From contig CAIKYI010000258.1 of NCBI GenBank assembly GCA_903831545.1, positions 1-15,043 on the forward strand: DNA of 15,043 nt, written 5' to 3'. The translations under genes were made by a program, and so were the position numbers. Each line of letters opens with the position of its first letter. The stretch's first letter is position 1. The DNA comes from an uncultured Methylobacter sp. GTDB taxonomy: Bacteria > Pseudomonadota > Gammaproteobacteria > Methylococcales > Methylomonadaceae. Below the pieces are notes generated by a model. It did no database searches. It saw nothing but the letters and a program-made list of their open reading frames with translations, and had not been told where the DNA came from. This document shows positions 14,952 through 15,043 of the stretch, in pieces.

Positions 14952-15043
14952 TTATTCTTTTTCCTCCGGCATTTTTTTAATTATTTCTTTCATTTTGCCG
15001 ATAAATTCCAATTTTGCCTGAAGCATTTTTTCTTTCTTTTCAA
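14952..15043 (-). CDS. C-terminal end of an unidentified gene (runs off the window)
   Basis: The minus strand is open from the window edge to TAA (14954-14952), giving 29 residues rich in Lys, Glu and Met: KKEKMLQAKLEFIGKMKE followed by IIKKMPEEKE. It is predicted to be a charged amphipathic helix. The strong hairpin and T-run 21 bases downstream support this as the true end of a transcribed gene. No family can be named from so short a tail. A GGAGGA just before the stop is probably incidental, since the only ATG it could serve encodes six codons. Confidence 0.5.
   Translation of the reverse strand, partial: EKKEKMLQAKLEFIGKMKEIIKKMPEEKE

Overview
The window reads as chromosomal DNA from an AT-leaning gammaproteobacterium. 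A methanotroph of the Methylococcales is my best guess. This rests on the general style of the proteins: a FlgO-type lipoprotein, a MetA-type outer membrane barrel, several PAS/Cache kinases, and a cytochrome c/periplasmic-binding fusion next to a SCO1/SenC protein. No single diagnostic gene is present, so the assignment is tentative. There are no tRNAs, rRNAs, CRISPR arrays or complete mobile elements.

Layout. 1-624 (+) is a FlgO-family lipoprotein whose start lies just outside the window. 893-4267 (-) is a two-gene phosphorelay operon: a membrane-bound Cache-HisKA-HATPase-REC-REC hybrid kinase followed 6 bases later by a free Hpt protein. 4615-5493 (+) is an outer-membrane beta-barrel with a strong terminator. 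5678-6310 (-) is a MerR/excisionase-type HTH fused to a receiver. It is divergent, across a 469-base AT-rich spacer, from a (+) operon of three genes (6780-10095): an isochorismatase-fold protein, a soluble four-PAS histidine kinase that overlaps it by 8 bases, and a single-domain receiver. 10270-12108 (-) is a pseudo-receiver/GGDEF/EAL protein. A 667-base gap follows, holding a possible gene remnant. 12776-13408 (-) is a SCO1/SenC protein. 13550-14908 (-) is a cytochrome c/periplasmic-binding fusion that lacks its heme-binding N-terminus. 14952-15043 (-) is the last 29 codons of an unknown gene.

How it fits together. About 10 kb is almost entirely signal transduction, and most units contain a deliberately altered module. 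The hybrid kinase has Glu at the phospho-acceptor position of its first receiver. The isochorismatase-like protein keeps Lys and Cys but has Gly in place of the catalytic Asp. The c-di-GMP protein has a Ser-substituted receiver and a DSDKF sequence in place of GGDEF, in front of an intact EAL domain. The simplest reading is two phospho-signalling branches. One is periplasmic Cache kinase to Hpt. The other is a cytoplasmic PAS kinase coupled to the isochorismatase-fold protein and a single receiver. The HTH-receiver is the only obvious DNA-binding output, and a c-di-GMP phosphodiesterase lies alongside. The wiring is inference. The most unusual items are the isochorismatase-like/PAS-kinase/receiver operon divergent from the HTH-receiver, and the truncation junction near 14945.
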